Below, in pieces: positions 43,371 to 51,547 of a stretch of 64,000 nucleotides of DNA. The notes beneath the pieces are model-generated. The model did not search any database, was not told where the DNA came from, and saw only the letters and a program-made list of their open reading frames with translations. The DNA comes from Nocardiopsis trehalosi NBRC 14201. Lineage in GTDB: Bacteria; Actinomycetota; Actinomycetes; Streptosporangiales; Streptosporangiaceae. Location: assembly GCF_001552555.1 (NCBI RefSeq), contig NZ_BCRK01000002.1, forward strand, positions 1 through 64,000, in the 5' to 3' direction. How positions within the stretch are numbered: the first letter of the stretch is position 1; each line of letters starts with the position of its first letter. The translations under genes were made by a program, and so were the position numbers.

Positions 43371-44265
43371 ACCCGTCGCACACGACGGCCCCGCGCCCGT
43401 GCCGTCCTCGGCACGGCTGGCGGTCCGCAAGACCTACAAGCTCTACCTGGGCGGGGCCTTCCCCCGCTCGGAGTCGGGGAGGTCCTATCCCGTGGCGTCG
43501 CACCAGGGCGACCACCTGGCCAACGCCGCGCTCGCCTCGCGCAAGGACGCCCGCGACGCGGTCGCGGCCGCCCGCAAGGCGTTCGGCGGCTGGTCGGGGC
43601 GCACCGCCTACAACCGCGGGCAGATCCTGTACCGGGTGGCGGAGATGATGGAGGGCCGCTCCGCCCAGTTCGCGGCCGAGCTGGCGGACGCCGAGGGCAT
43701 CGGGGCGGCCGCCGCCGAGGCGGCCGTCGCGGCCGCCGTCGACCGGTGGGTCTACCACGCGGGCTGGGCCGACAAGTACGCCCAGGTGCTGGGGGCGAGC
43801 AACCCGGTGTCGGGGCCGTACTACAACCACTCGGCGCCCGAGCCGACCGGTGTGGTCGCGGTGTTCGCCCCGCAGGACTCCCCGCTGCTGGGGCTGGTGT
43901 CGGTGATCGCCCCGGTGATCGCCACCGGCAACACGGCGGTCGTGGTCGCGGCCGAGCGCGCCCCGCTGCCCGCGGTGACCCTGGCCGAGGTGCTGGCCAC
44001 CTCCGACCTGCCGGGCGGGGTGGTCAACATCCTCACCGGGCGCACGGCCGAACTCGCCCCGCACCTCGCCTCGCACGCCGACGTCAACGCCCTCGACCTG
44101 GCGGGCGCGGGCGACGACGCGGTCGATCTGGAGCGCGCGGCCGCCACCACCCTCAAGCGCGTCCTGCGCCCCGACCCGGCCCCCGACTGGACGGCGGACC
44201 CGGGGATCGCCCGCCTGGCCCACTTCCTGGAGACCAAGACGGTCTGGCACCCGATCGGCATGTGA
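43363..44265 (+). CDS. Truncated aldehyde-dehydrogenase-like protein lacking the catalytic domain
   Basis: The 300-residue protein starts at TTG 43363, with GGAGG upstream, and overlaps the preceding gene. It aligns with the N-terminal NAD-binding half of aldehyde dehydrogenase (YKLYLGGAFPRSESGRSYPV; GVVAVFAPQDSPLLGLVSVIAPVIATGNTAVVV; LPGGVVNILTGRT). It ends before the catalytic Cys domain, with a unique C-terminal tail (LARLAHFLETKTVWHPIGM-like). Because the reading frame is intact and tightly coupled to deoC and the full enzyme, it looks like a conserved accessory subunit rather than a pseudogene. Confidence 0.85.
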   Translation: MAEPVAHDGPAPVPSSARLAVRKTYKLYLGGAFPRSESGRSYPVASHQGDHLANAALASRKDARDAVAAARKAFGGWSGRTAYNRGQILYRVAEMMEGRSAQFAAELADAEGIGAAAAEAAVAAAVDRWVYHAGWADKYAQVLGASNPVSGPYYNHSAPEPTGVVAVFAPQDSPLLGLVSVIAPVIATGNTAVVVAAERAPLPAVTLAEVLATSDLPGGVVNILTGRTAELAPHLASHADVNALDLAGAGDDAVDLERAAATTLKRVLRPDPAPDWTADPGIARLAHFLETKTVWHPIGM

Positions 44266-44540
44266 CCGGCGAGGCGTGGGCCGGGGCGCGAGCCTCGGCC
44301 CCACCCCTCGCGGCGGCCCCTCCGCTCACCGGAGCCTGGTGGCGTTCCGCCCCTCGGTCGGCCGGTCGGGGCCTCGGCCCTTGGCGGGCGGCGGTGGCCG
44401 GCCGGGAAGCGGTGTGCCTCCACCCGGAACCCGCCCGGAGCCCATAGCGCCCAGGGCGTGTGTCGAAAGTGCTGGTCGTCGGCGTGACACCGCTCGAAAT
44501 GGCATGCGATCTTCGCTCGGCCCTGCTGGGATTGATCACC

Positions 44541-45347
44541 ATGAATGATTATTTCTCTCATGCAGCCGACTTGATGGGCAAGATGGAACAGAACCTGGCG
44601 GAACACGCCTGCCATCTGCACCGAAGCATGTCGAGCGCGACCGTCACGGAGACCGACGACCTTCTGGTCGCGGACAGCGGCCTGGACGACGACACGTTCA
44701 ACATCGTCGCCGGCGCCCGCTTCACCGCAGCCGACGCCGCAGCGCGCGTCGCCGAAACCATCAGCAGGTTGACCCGCACCGGCCGCCCATTCTCCTGGTG
44801 GGTCGGCCCGGCCTCGACGCCACCGGACCTCTCGGCGGGGCTGACGGCAGCAGGTCTGCCGGCCGCCGAGACCGAGGCGGCGATGTGGGCCGAGCTCGAC
44901 GGGACCCTGGCGTCGCCGGCTGTCCCCGGCCTCGACATCCAGCAGGTGACCGAGCCCGGACAGCTCGCCGACTACGCCCTGGTCCTCGCCGCGAACTGGG
45001 ACCCGCCCGCCGACACCGTCCGCAGCTTCTTCGCCCGCAACGCCGCGCAGGCACTGGCCGAGGACTGCCCGGCCCGGTACCTCGTCGGCTACGTCGGGGG
45101 CCGGCCGGTCTGCTCCGCCGAGGTGTTCCTGCACGCGGGAGTCGCCGGCGTCTACAACGTCTCCACCCTGGCCTCCCATCGCCGACGCGGCTACGGCGGT
45201 GCCATCACGCTCGCGGCACTCCACACGGCCCGAGACCGTGACCACCACATCGCGGTTCTCCAGGCGTCGGCCGATGGTGAGCCCGTCTACCGGAGCCTGG
45301 GGTTCCGCTCCTGCGGCCGGTTCGTCGAACATGCCATCACCCCCTGA
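44541..45347 (+). CDS. GNAT-family N-acetyltransferase
   Basis: The 268-residue protein has its GNAT core in the C-terminal half: [47 protein letters not shown] (acetyl-CoA pyrophosphate loop RRRGYGG) and [19 protein letters not shown]. The N-terminal half is a helical domain with a less conserved GNAT-like repeat. The ATG at 44541 ([16 protein letters not shown]) is preferred; a GTG at 44460 extends it. The substrate is unknown. Confidence 0.8.
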   Translation: MNDYFSHAADLMGKMEQNLAEHACHLHRSMSSATVTETDDLLVADSGLDDDTFNIVAGARFTAADAAARVAETISRLTRTGRPFSWWVGPASTPPDLSAGLTAAGLPAAETEAAMWAELDGTLASPAVPGLDIQQVTEPGQLADYALVLAANWDPPADTVRSFFARNAAQALAEDCPARYLVGYVGGRPVCSAEVFLHAGVAGVYNVSTLASHRRRGYGGAITLAALHTARDRDHHIAVLQASADGEPVYRSLGFRSCGRFVEHAITP

Positions 45348-45788
45348 GTCGTCACGACGCCGCGGGCCGTCGGGGCGATGGCCCCGCGCTGAGAGTCCGA
45401 TTGCCTGCGGCCGACTGGGGCGCTGGGGGTCGTTTCGGGGCGTATGGGCTCTCGGTCGGTCGGGGGTCATGGCCATTGGCGGGGGCCGTGATCGGACGGG
45501 GACCGGCGCCTCCCGCGCCGGTTGTCCGCCCGCCCGGAGTCGACGAGCGACGCAGGCCGGGTCGGCGGCCATCCCGAAGCCGGAGCGGGCCCCTTCTCGG
45601 GGCCCCCATCCCGCCCGCACGACCGGTGCAACGCCCCACCTGAGCCGATCGGTGGGGCGTCCGCCTGCCCACGCAGCAGTCCGAGGCCCACGCCCGCGCC
45701 CTGGTGTCCGGTCCGTTTAGCTCTGGGCGATTCTGCCCGCAGCGTGCGATCATTCCCCTCGACCGTCCGGGACGGCACAATCGCCGCC
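45348..45788. other. Intergenic region, no gene recognised
   Basis: About 440 bases between a GNAT gene and an epimerase gene. Only short, uninformative frames are seen. The end (TTTAGCTCTGGCGATTC-like, 45716-45780) is less GC-rich and may carry the epimerase promoter. Confidence 0.35.
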
Positions 45789-46772
45789 ATGAGATTGCTG
45801 CTGCTGGGTGGGACGGAATTCGTGGGGCGCGCCGTCACGGAGGAGGCGCTGGGCCGGGGCTGGGAGGTGACGGTCTTCCACCGGGGCCGGCACGCGCCGC
45901 CCGAGGGGGCCGCCGCCCTGCACGGCGACCGCACCGCCCCCGGCGGGCTCGCCGCGCTGGAGGCCGGCACCTGGGACGCGGTCGTCGACACCTGGTCGGG
46001 GGCGCCGTCGGCCGTGCGCGCCACCGCCCGGCTCCTCGCCCGGCGGGCCGGCCACTACGGGTACGTGTCGAGCCGGTCGGTGTACACCTTCCCCACCCCG
46101 GCGGGGGCGGACGAGGACGCCCCGGTGGTCGAGGGAGCGCCGGACGCCGACGCCGTCGACTACGCGGCCGACAAGCGCGGCGGCGAACTCGCCGCCGTCG
46201 AGGCGTTCGGCGACCGGGCGCTGCTGGCGCGGGCCGGGCTCATCATCGGCCCGTACGAGAACATCGGGCGCCTGCCGTGGTGGCTGTCGCGTGCCGCCAA
46301 GGGCGGCCCGGTGCTCGCCCCGGGGCCGCGCGACCTCGGCCTCCAGTACATCGACGCCCGCGACCTCGCGGCGTGGATGTGCGACGCCGCCGAGCGCGGG
46401 CTGGGCGGCGCCTACAACACGGTGAGCCCGCGCGACTTCACCACCATGGGCGGCCTGCTGGAGGAGTGCGTCCGCGTCACCGGCTCCGACGCCGAACTGC
46501 GGTGGACGTCGCCCGAGGTGATCGCGGCGGCGGGCATCGAACCGTGGGTCGAGCTGCCGCTGTGGCTGCCGCCGGGTGACATCTACGACACCCTCCACCA
46601 GGGGGACGTGTCCAAGGCCCGCGCGGCGGGGCTGCGCGCCCGGCCCATGGCGGAGACCGTGGCCGACACCTGGGCGTGGCTGCGGTCCATCGGCGGCACG
46701 GCCCCGCAGCGCCCCGACCGCCCGTCGGTCGGCCTCGCCCCGGACGCGGAGGCGGCCGCCCTGCGCGCGTGA
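45789..46772 (+). CDS. NAD(P)-dependent epimerase/dehydratase-like protein (atypical SDR)
   Basis: The 327-residue protein starts directly with the Rossmann motif LLLLGGTEFVGRAVTEEALGRG (GGTxFVG form). It has YVSSRSVYTFPTP and a YAADKRGGELAAVEAF Tyr-x3-Lys pair (YAADK), followed by LLARAGLIIGPYENIGRLPWWL. It resembles reductases of isoflavone/epimerase type found singly in actinobacteria. The substrate is unknown; no sugar-nucleotide genes are adjacent. Confidence 0.8.
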   Translation: MRLLLLGGTEFVGRAVTEEALGRGWEVTVFHRGRHAPPEGAAALHGDRTAPGGLAALEAGTWDAVVDTWSGAPSAVRATARLLARRAGHYGYVSSRSVYTFPTPAGADEDAPVVEGAPDADAVDYAADKRGGELAAVEAFGDRALLARAGLIIGPYENIGRLPWWLSRAAKGGPVLAPGPRDLGLQYIDARDLAAWMCDAAERGLGGAYNTVSPRDFTTMGGLLEECVRVTGSDAELRWTSPEVIAAAGIEPWVELPLWLPPGDIYDTLHQGDVSKARAAGLRARPMAETVADTWAWLRSIGGTAPQRPDRPSVGLAPDAEAAALRA

Positions 46773-46989
46773 TCGGTGAAGCGGCGGTCGGAACGGCGGC
46801 CGGGCATCGCACGCGGTGCGGGAGGCACGGGGAACGGGGCCGGGGCGGCGGGCAGGGGCAGGAAGTCCTCGGAAGCTCCGAGGACGGCCTGGCCAGGCAC
46901 CGCCCCCGCCCCCTCGCCCGGCGCCGTTTTCTGAGCGCCTTTGGCGGCAGACCCCCTTGATTCGTCTGGAATAGAGCCTTTAAATGCTC

Positions 46990-47500
46990 AATCCTTCACG
47001 TGCCATGACTGCGGATAAGTGGTACGGCATTCTGTCGCGGCCGGAGGTCGGCCTCGTATGGCCAGTCCGGTACCGGATCACCGCGTCCAGCGGCGTGGCG
47101 CCCCGGCGGTAGCGGCGCGGAGTGGCCCTCGCTCGGCGGCCGCTGCGATGCCGAAGCGGTGCTGCGGTGTTCCTGACCTCGCTCGGGGCCGTGTGGCGGG
47201 TTCGACAGCCGTTCGCCGGTGGCCATGGCGCGGCGCGCCTGCGCCGCCGCAGAGCCCCGGGGTCTTTTCGGCGTCGCAGGCGGCGCGGAAGCGGCGCTCC
47301 TCGCTCGGGGCCGTGTAGCGGGTGCGACAGCCGGTCGCCGGTGGCCGGTGGCCATGACGCGGCAGGCCGGAACCGCCGCAAAGCCTCGGTGGCTCGTCCG
47401 GCCCGTGTGACACCGGAACAGTGCGAGGTCGTGCCGTGCATGGGCCGCGCCTCGCCGGTTCGATGTCCGGCCGCCTTTCGCCCGCGAGGCTGAGCACGGT
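46990..47500. repeat. Degenerate tandem repeats, three to four units of roughly 90-136 bp
   Basis: Two clear units begin TCGCTCGGGGCCGTGT at 47179 and 47300 (121-base period). They share ACAGCCG-TCGCCGGTGGCC and CCGCCGCA-AGCC; the second has an internal GGTGGCC duplication. Weaker units start near 47045 and 47392. Read on the minus strand, each unit yields a similar short string (CRTRYTAPSEERRF, CRTRHTAPSEVR, YRTGHTRPTSGR, RCHTGRTSHRGF), but no intact gene with a start spans them. It may be a decayed repetitive gene or a structured non-coding repeat. The rest of 46773-47796 shows no gene. Confidence 0.6.
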
Positions 47501-47796
47501 GTCGGTGCGGCGGTCACGCGCCGCGCTCCACCGCTCCCGCTGGGCCGATGCGCCATGGCCGCTACATCTTCGCTCCGGGCGGCGACCGGAGCGTCGGCGC
47601 CGACGCGCCCGGACGTCACCCGTACCGTCCGCGCAGCCCTCGCAAGGCGGCAGCATCGCGGTCCGGATCGTCCCACCCGGGACTTCGGGAAGGCGGGCGG
47701 ACGAGCCTCCCGCCGGGGCGCCTCTGCGAGGGCGATGGGGCTGCCTGCCACACTGGGAGGAATCGTGCATTCCAGTGATTCCCCCGGCCTGTGGCC

Positions 47797-48381
47797 ATGG
47801 GGGAGAGGGCCGGGTCGGCGACGGAGGTGGTCCGCGTGGGGAGCGGCGGGGCGGCGGAGGCCGGCGCCCGAGGGGTCGTCCTGCGGAGGCTCGACGGCGA
47901 CGGCCCCGACATCCCCGCTCTGCGATCGGCCGTGCTCCGGCTGCGCCTCGCGCCCGGTCAGCGCTCGTTCACCGCCGACGCCACGGCCACCCTCCCGCGC
48001 GCCGACGCCGACCCGAACCGGACCCCGTTCGCTGTGGTGCGGCACGGCACGGCGGTCGGGTTCGGCATCCTGGACCGGCTCGGGTCGCTGGCGGCCATCG
48101 CCGACGAACCGGCGCGCGCGGTGATGTTCCGCGCGTTCTACATCGCCCCGGAGTGGCAGGGGCAGGGCATCGGTCGCGCCGCCTGCGCTGCCCTGGACCC
48201 CCTCGTCCGCGAGGCCGCCCCGGCGGCCACCGAGGTCCTGGTCACCGTCGACCCCACCAACCACGCGGCCATGCGCTGCTACCTCGCTGGCGGCTTCACC
48301 CCCACCGGCCGCCACCACCACCCCTTCGACGCCGCCCCCCACCCGGTCCTCCGCCGTCCGGTGGTACTGACATCGCAGTAG
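47797..48381 (+). CDS. GNAT-family N-acetyltransferase
   Basis: The 194-residue protein has the GNAT fold with AFYIAPEWQGQGIGRAACAAL (acetyl-CoA loop Q/GxGxG/A) and a C-terminal HAAMRCYLAGGFTPTGRHHHP. The N terminus is variable; ATG 47797, GTG 47791 or GTG 47836 could each be the start. The product acetylates an unknown amine. Its 3' neighbour region is a low-GC patch. Confidence 0.8.
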   Translation: MGERAGSATEVVRVGSGGAAEAGARGVVLRRLDGDGPDIPALRSAVLRLRLAPGQRSFTADATATLPRADADPNRTPFAVVRHGTAVGFGILDRLGSLAAIADEPARAVMFRAFYIAPEWQGQGIGRAACAALDPLVREAAPAATEVLVTVDPTNHAAMRCYLAGGFTPTGRHHHPFDAAPHPVLRRPVVLTSQ

Positions 48382-48765
48382 CTCCTCACCGTCGTTCGAC
48401 GCACTACTAAGGCGCGAATCAGTCTGCGAATCTTCGGTGACTCAGGTTGAAATCTGCAAACTCGAACTTTCGTGGATTTGCCGTCGAATCACTGTGTCGA
48501 AAGTTCACAAGGAATAATTTGTGGAAATCGAGCGGATTTTCATCGCGGAGATCGATGAAATGATTCGGCGGAAGAAGATGAGCTCGAGGGTTCGAGGAGA
48601 GTGCCTTCGGTTCAGTGTCATTCCAGTTCAAGTGGCTACGGCTTCGATTCTTCGTGCCGCGATAGCGGATGGGTCGATGAACTCGATGACATGCGGGTTC
48701 GAGTTGGTGTAGGTTCCCGATTGGGGTCGATAAAGGCCAGTGAGAACCTCTGATATGGAGAAGTC
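48382..48765. other. Low-GC patch of about 380 bases
   Basis: The stretch 48400-48760 is close to half A+T by eye, in sharp contrast to the flanks. The extended AT-rich words (GGAATAATTTGTGGAAATCG) and unusual codon use of its one plausible frame suggest acquired or decaying DNA. It lies just upstream of the first CRISPR array. Confidence 0.5.
48521..48712 (+). pseudogene. Possible GntR-type regulator fragment
   Basis: A 63-codon frame starts at GTG 48521, with AAGGA seven bases upstream. Its C-terminal part, VIPVQVATASILRAAIADGS, resembles the first DNA-binding helix of GntR regulators (YxQVAxxLRAAIADGxLxPG), but the rest of the winged helix is missing. The frame uses AT-rich codons. It is either a small gene of unknown role or a remnant; confidence is low. 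Confidence 0.3.
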
Positions 48766-48951
48766 ATGTCGCGTAACTTCGCAGTAGCGGGATTGGCCTT
48801 GGGGGCGATCGCTGTCGCCTGCATCGCCATCCACGGCTCTGCCCGTGTGCCTGGTGATGGGTCGAGTGTCGATCAGCGGCTCCGCCTGTTGTTCCGCGGG
48901 CGGCGTGTGGCGGGACGGCACCGCAGGCGCACAGGGGTGAGCCCGTCATAA
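48766..48951 (+). CDS. Possible small single-pass membrane peptide
   Basis: The 61-residue frame has an N-terminal hydrophobic segment (NFAVAGLALGAIAVACIAIHG) followed by a basic Arg-rich tail. TATGGAGAAGTC provides a ribosome site before ATG. It ends 24 bases before the next gene. No homologue comes to mind; the tail looks frame-random, so the gene could be truncated. Confidence 0.35.
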   Translation: MSRNFAVAGLALGAIAVACIAIHGSARVPGDGSSVDQRLRLLFRGRRVAGRHRRRTGVSPS

Positions 48952-48975
48952 GGGTTGTCGCTGGGAAGGGGGAAC

Positions 48976-49281
48976 ATGGAGAACATGAGTGACGAGACGC
49001 AGCTCGCGGCGCGCGCCGACGTGGACCATCTGGCGGCCGTACTCGAACGCCGCCGGTCAGAACTGGCCGGTGCCAACGCCGTGATCGGCGGCGCCACGGT
49101 GGTGCACGCGGTCACCGAGCACGTCTGGGTCGGGGTCCGCGTCCCGGCGGTCGTCTGCGGAGCGGCGACCGACCCCCTCCGCCTCCGCGCCACCACGGCC
49201 CCGATCTCCTGCCGCCGCTGCACCCGCCGCCTCACGGGCTCCAGTGCAGGCGTCTCCGATGGCCAACTCACCCTGGACTAG
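48976..49281 (+). CDS. Small hypothetical protein with CxxC motif
   Basis: The 101-residue protein has an acidic N terminus with helical LAARADVDHLAAVLERRRSEL. A beta-rich middle (AVTEHVWVGVRVPAVVCGAAT) and a C-terminal CRRCTRRL, with Cys also in VVCG, suggest a small zinc- or redox-type site. GGGAAGGGGGAAC precedes ATG 48976. No family is recognised. It is the last gene before CRISPR array 1. Confidence 0.6.
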   Translation: MENMSDETQLAARADVDHLAAVLERRRSELAGANAVIGGATVVHAVTEHVWVGVRVPAVVCGAATDPLRLRATTAPISCRRCTRRLTGSSAGVSDGQLTLD

Positions 49282-49418
49282 CGCTACGCCCCGCCCGTTC
49301 CGGGCCGCCCGGCATCACTCAACGCCTATGGGGGGCGGCAACCATCCGATGGGATCGCCTCAACCCTCACCCACGGCCCTACCGAACCGAGTACCGTTCC
49401 CTGCCCAGCCCCCAACAC

Positions 49419-49468
49419 AAGTTGCAAAAATCGCCCCGACCCACCGGTATGTCCGCAGGTCATCAAGT
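49419..49468 (+). promoter_or_regulatory. CRISPR array 1 leader
   Basis: The bases next to the first repeat read TCATCAAGT. A GTTGCAAAAATCG element starts exactly 48 bases before the first repeat. Array 2 has GTTGCTAAAAACG at the same 48-base distance and TCAGCAAGG next to its repeat. This identifies the leader side and so the transcription direction (plus strand). Confidence 0.7.
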
Positions 49469-50351
49469 CTGCTCCCCGCGCACGCGGGGATGCTCCCGGT
49501 CACCCGCCGTCGTAGCTGGTGAAGGGGCCCTGCTCCCCGCGCACGCGGGGATGCTCCCCGACTTCGTGAAAAAGACGAGTCGGTTGAAAGCTGCTCCCCG
49601 CGCACGCGGGGATGCTCCCAGGGACAGGTCCGGAATCGACCGGATGGCCTTCTGCTCCCCGCGCACGCGGGGATGCTCCCATCCCCAAATCGGTGTCGGT
49701 TCTGTACGGGATCTGCTCCCCGCGCACGCGGGGATGCTCCCCGGTGCTGGACGCCGTGCTGCGGGTGGAGGTCCTGCTCCCCGCGCACGCGGGGATGCTC
49801 CCAAAGCGCCCCCGGCCTGCTGGCCGGGGGCGGACTGCTCCCCGCGCACGCGGGGATGCTCCCGCCGCGGCCGAGGCCGAGGCGCCCGCCGCCCACTGCT
49901 CCCCGCGCACGCGGGGATGCTCCCGATCCGACTCGTGGGCGGCGGACCGCTGGATGCTGCTCCCCGCGCACGCGGGGATGCTCCGAGATGGCCATGGCCA
50001 CGTCGCCGGAGATGAAGCTGCTCCCCGCGCACGCGGGGATGCTCCCAGGCGTCGTAGCATGGCGGGTGCCTCCTAGGTCTGCTCCCCGCGCACGCGGGGG
50101 TGCTCCCACCCGGTCGCGCCAGACGCTGAACGGCCGGGCCTGCTCCCTGCGCACGCGGGGATGCTCCCAACATGATGAGCGCCTCCGACACCGCCGCGTT
50201 CTGCTCCCCGCGCACGCGGGGATGCTCCCTGGGACCGGGTCCGCACCGACATGCTGAAGATCTGCTCCCCGCGCACGCGGGGATGCTTCCCGACCTCCTG
50301 CGCGGTGCCGTCATCGCGCCCCCTGCTCCCCGCGCACGCGGGGAATTCGGT
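49469..50351 (+). CRISPR. CRISPR array 1, type I-E-like, 15 repeats and 14 spacers
   Basis: Repeats are 29 bases: CTGCTCCCCGCGCACG followed by CGGGGATGCTCCC. Spacers are all 32 bases (period 61). Repeat starts run 49469, 49530, 49591 and so on to 50323. The first eight are identical. Single-base changes appear in repeats 9, 11, 12 and 14, and the last (50323) is degenerate after GGGGA. This polarity puts the leader on the left. The CCCCGCGCACGCGGGG dyad is typical of actinobacterial I-E repeats. No cas genes are in the window. Spacer targets were not searched. Confidence 0.97.
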
Positions 50352-50471
50352 GGCGTCACCTGGTGGGTTGGGGGGTGTGGGCGGTTCGGCGTTGCCTCTT
50401 GGGGGTGGGACGGGACAAGATCGCTGCGCGGGCCATCGGCGCCGTGTGTTCCGAACGTGAGGAGAGCGACA

Positions 50472-51269
50472 GTGATCACCGATCCCCAGCAGGCCGCGCA
50501 GGAGGCCGCCGACGAGCTGCGCACGCGGACCGGAGTCGACTCCTACGACGTCGCGCTCGTCATGGGCTCGGGCTGGGCGCCCGCCGCCGACGCGCTGGGG
50601 TCCGCCGGGACCGAATTCCCCGTGACCGACCTGCCCGGGTTCGTTCCGCCCGTCGTCGCCGGGCACGCCGGCACCGTGCGTAGCGTCATCGAGGGCGGCC
50701 GCGACGTCCTCGTCTTCGTCGGCCGCACCCACCTCTACGAGGGCCACGGCGAGGCCGCCGTCGTGCACAACGTGCGCACCGCCGCCGCAGCGGGCGCGTC
50801 CACGATCATCCTCACCAACGCCGCCGGGTCGCTCCACCCCGACCTGGGCGTCGGCCGCCCCGTCCTCATCACCGACCACATCAACATGACGGGCCGCAGC
50901 CCGCTGGTCGGCGCCACCTTCGTGGACCTCACCGACACCTACAGCACCGCGCTGCGCACCATCGCCCGCGAGGCCGACCCCGGTGTCGGCGAAGGCGTCT
51001 ACGCCGCGATGCCCGGCCCGCACTTCGAGACTCCTGCCGAGATCCGCATGCTCCGCGCCATGGGCGCCGACCTGGTGGGCATGTCGACCGCGCTGGAGGC
51101 CATCGCTGCGCGCGAGCAGGGCATGAACGTGCTGGGCGTGTCCCTGGTGACCAACGTCGCCGCCGGGCTCACCGGCGAACCGCTCGACCACGCCGAGGTC
51201 CTCGCCACCGGCCGCGCCGCAGCGGGCGACGTCGGCGAACTGCTTGCGGCCGTCGTCAACCGGCTCTGA
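50472..51269 (+). CDS. Purine-nucleoside phosphorylase (trimeric PNP)
   Basis: The 265-residue enzyme cleaves purine (deoxy)nucleosides with phosphate. Landmarks are [97 protein letters not shown] and [10 protein letters not shown], all of the PNP/MTAP family; the Glu and Asn contacts of low-molecular-mass PNPs are present. The start is GTG 50472 after GAGGAGAGCGACA. It lies 120 bases after array 1 and is followed by a phosphohexomutase, the same pair as deoD-pmmB of mycobacteria. Confidence 0.93.
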   Translation: MITDPQQAAQEAADELRTRTGVDSYDVALVMGSGWAPAADALGSAGTEFPVTDLPGFVPPVVAGHAGTVRSVIEGGRDVLVFVGRTHLYEGHGEAAVVHNVRTAAAAGASTIILTNAAGSLHPDLGVGRPVLITDHINMTGRSPLVGATFVDLTDTYSTALRTIAREADPGVGEGVYAAMPGPHFETPAEIRMLRAMGADLVGMSTALEAIAAREQGMNVLGVSLVTNVAAGLTGEPLDHAEVLATGRAAAGDVGELLAAVVNRL

Positions 51270-51547
51270 CCCGGTGGCCGGGGCCGCCAGGCTGCCCGCC
51301 CCGCGCCGACAGCCCCGGGCCGCGCACCGGCCCGGCGTGCACGGCGGGCCGGTCGGGGTAGTCGCCACCGGAGGTCCGGTGGCCCGCATCGGGGCCTGCC
51401 GGCTCGCGGGTCGGTCCGTCGACCGACCGGCCTTCGACCGACCCGGCCGTCGGCCCGCTCCGAGTCCGCCACCCGGCCGCGCACCGGCATCCCGGCCCCG
51501 GGCACCTCACGGGGCACCGCAACACGCACGGAAGGACGGCCCACGCC

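Noticed and set aside
45199..45720. Plus-strand frame overlapping the end of the GNAT gene and the following gap
   Set aside because: No start context or domain; it is off-frame to the GNAT gene and Arg/Pro-rich afterwards.
47122..47493. 123-codon plus-strand frame over the tandem repeats
   Set aside because: Reads through repeats in shifting register; unit similarity is stronger on the minus strand, and neither has a proper start.
49360..50524. Long open frames on both strands across CRISPR array 1 with repeating strings such as SIPACAGSR or CSPRTRGCS
   Set aside because: They are translations of the 61-base repeat-spacer period; no start, ribosome site or domain. The same applies to frames over 53283-54354.
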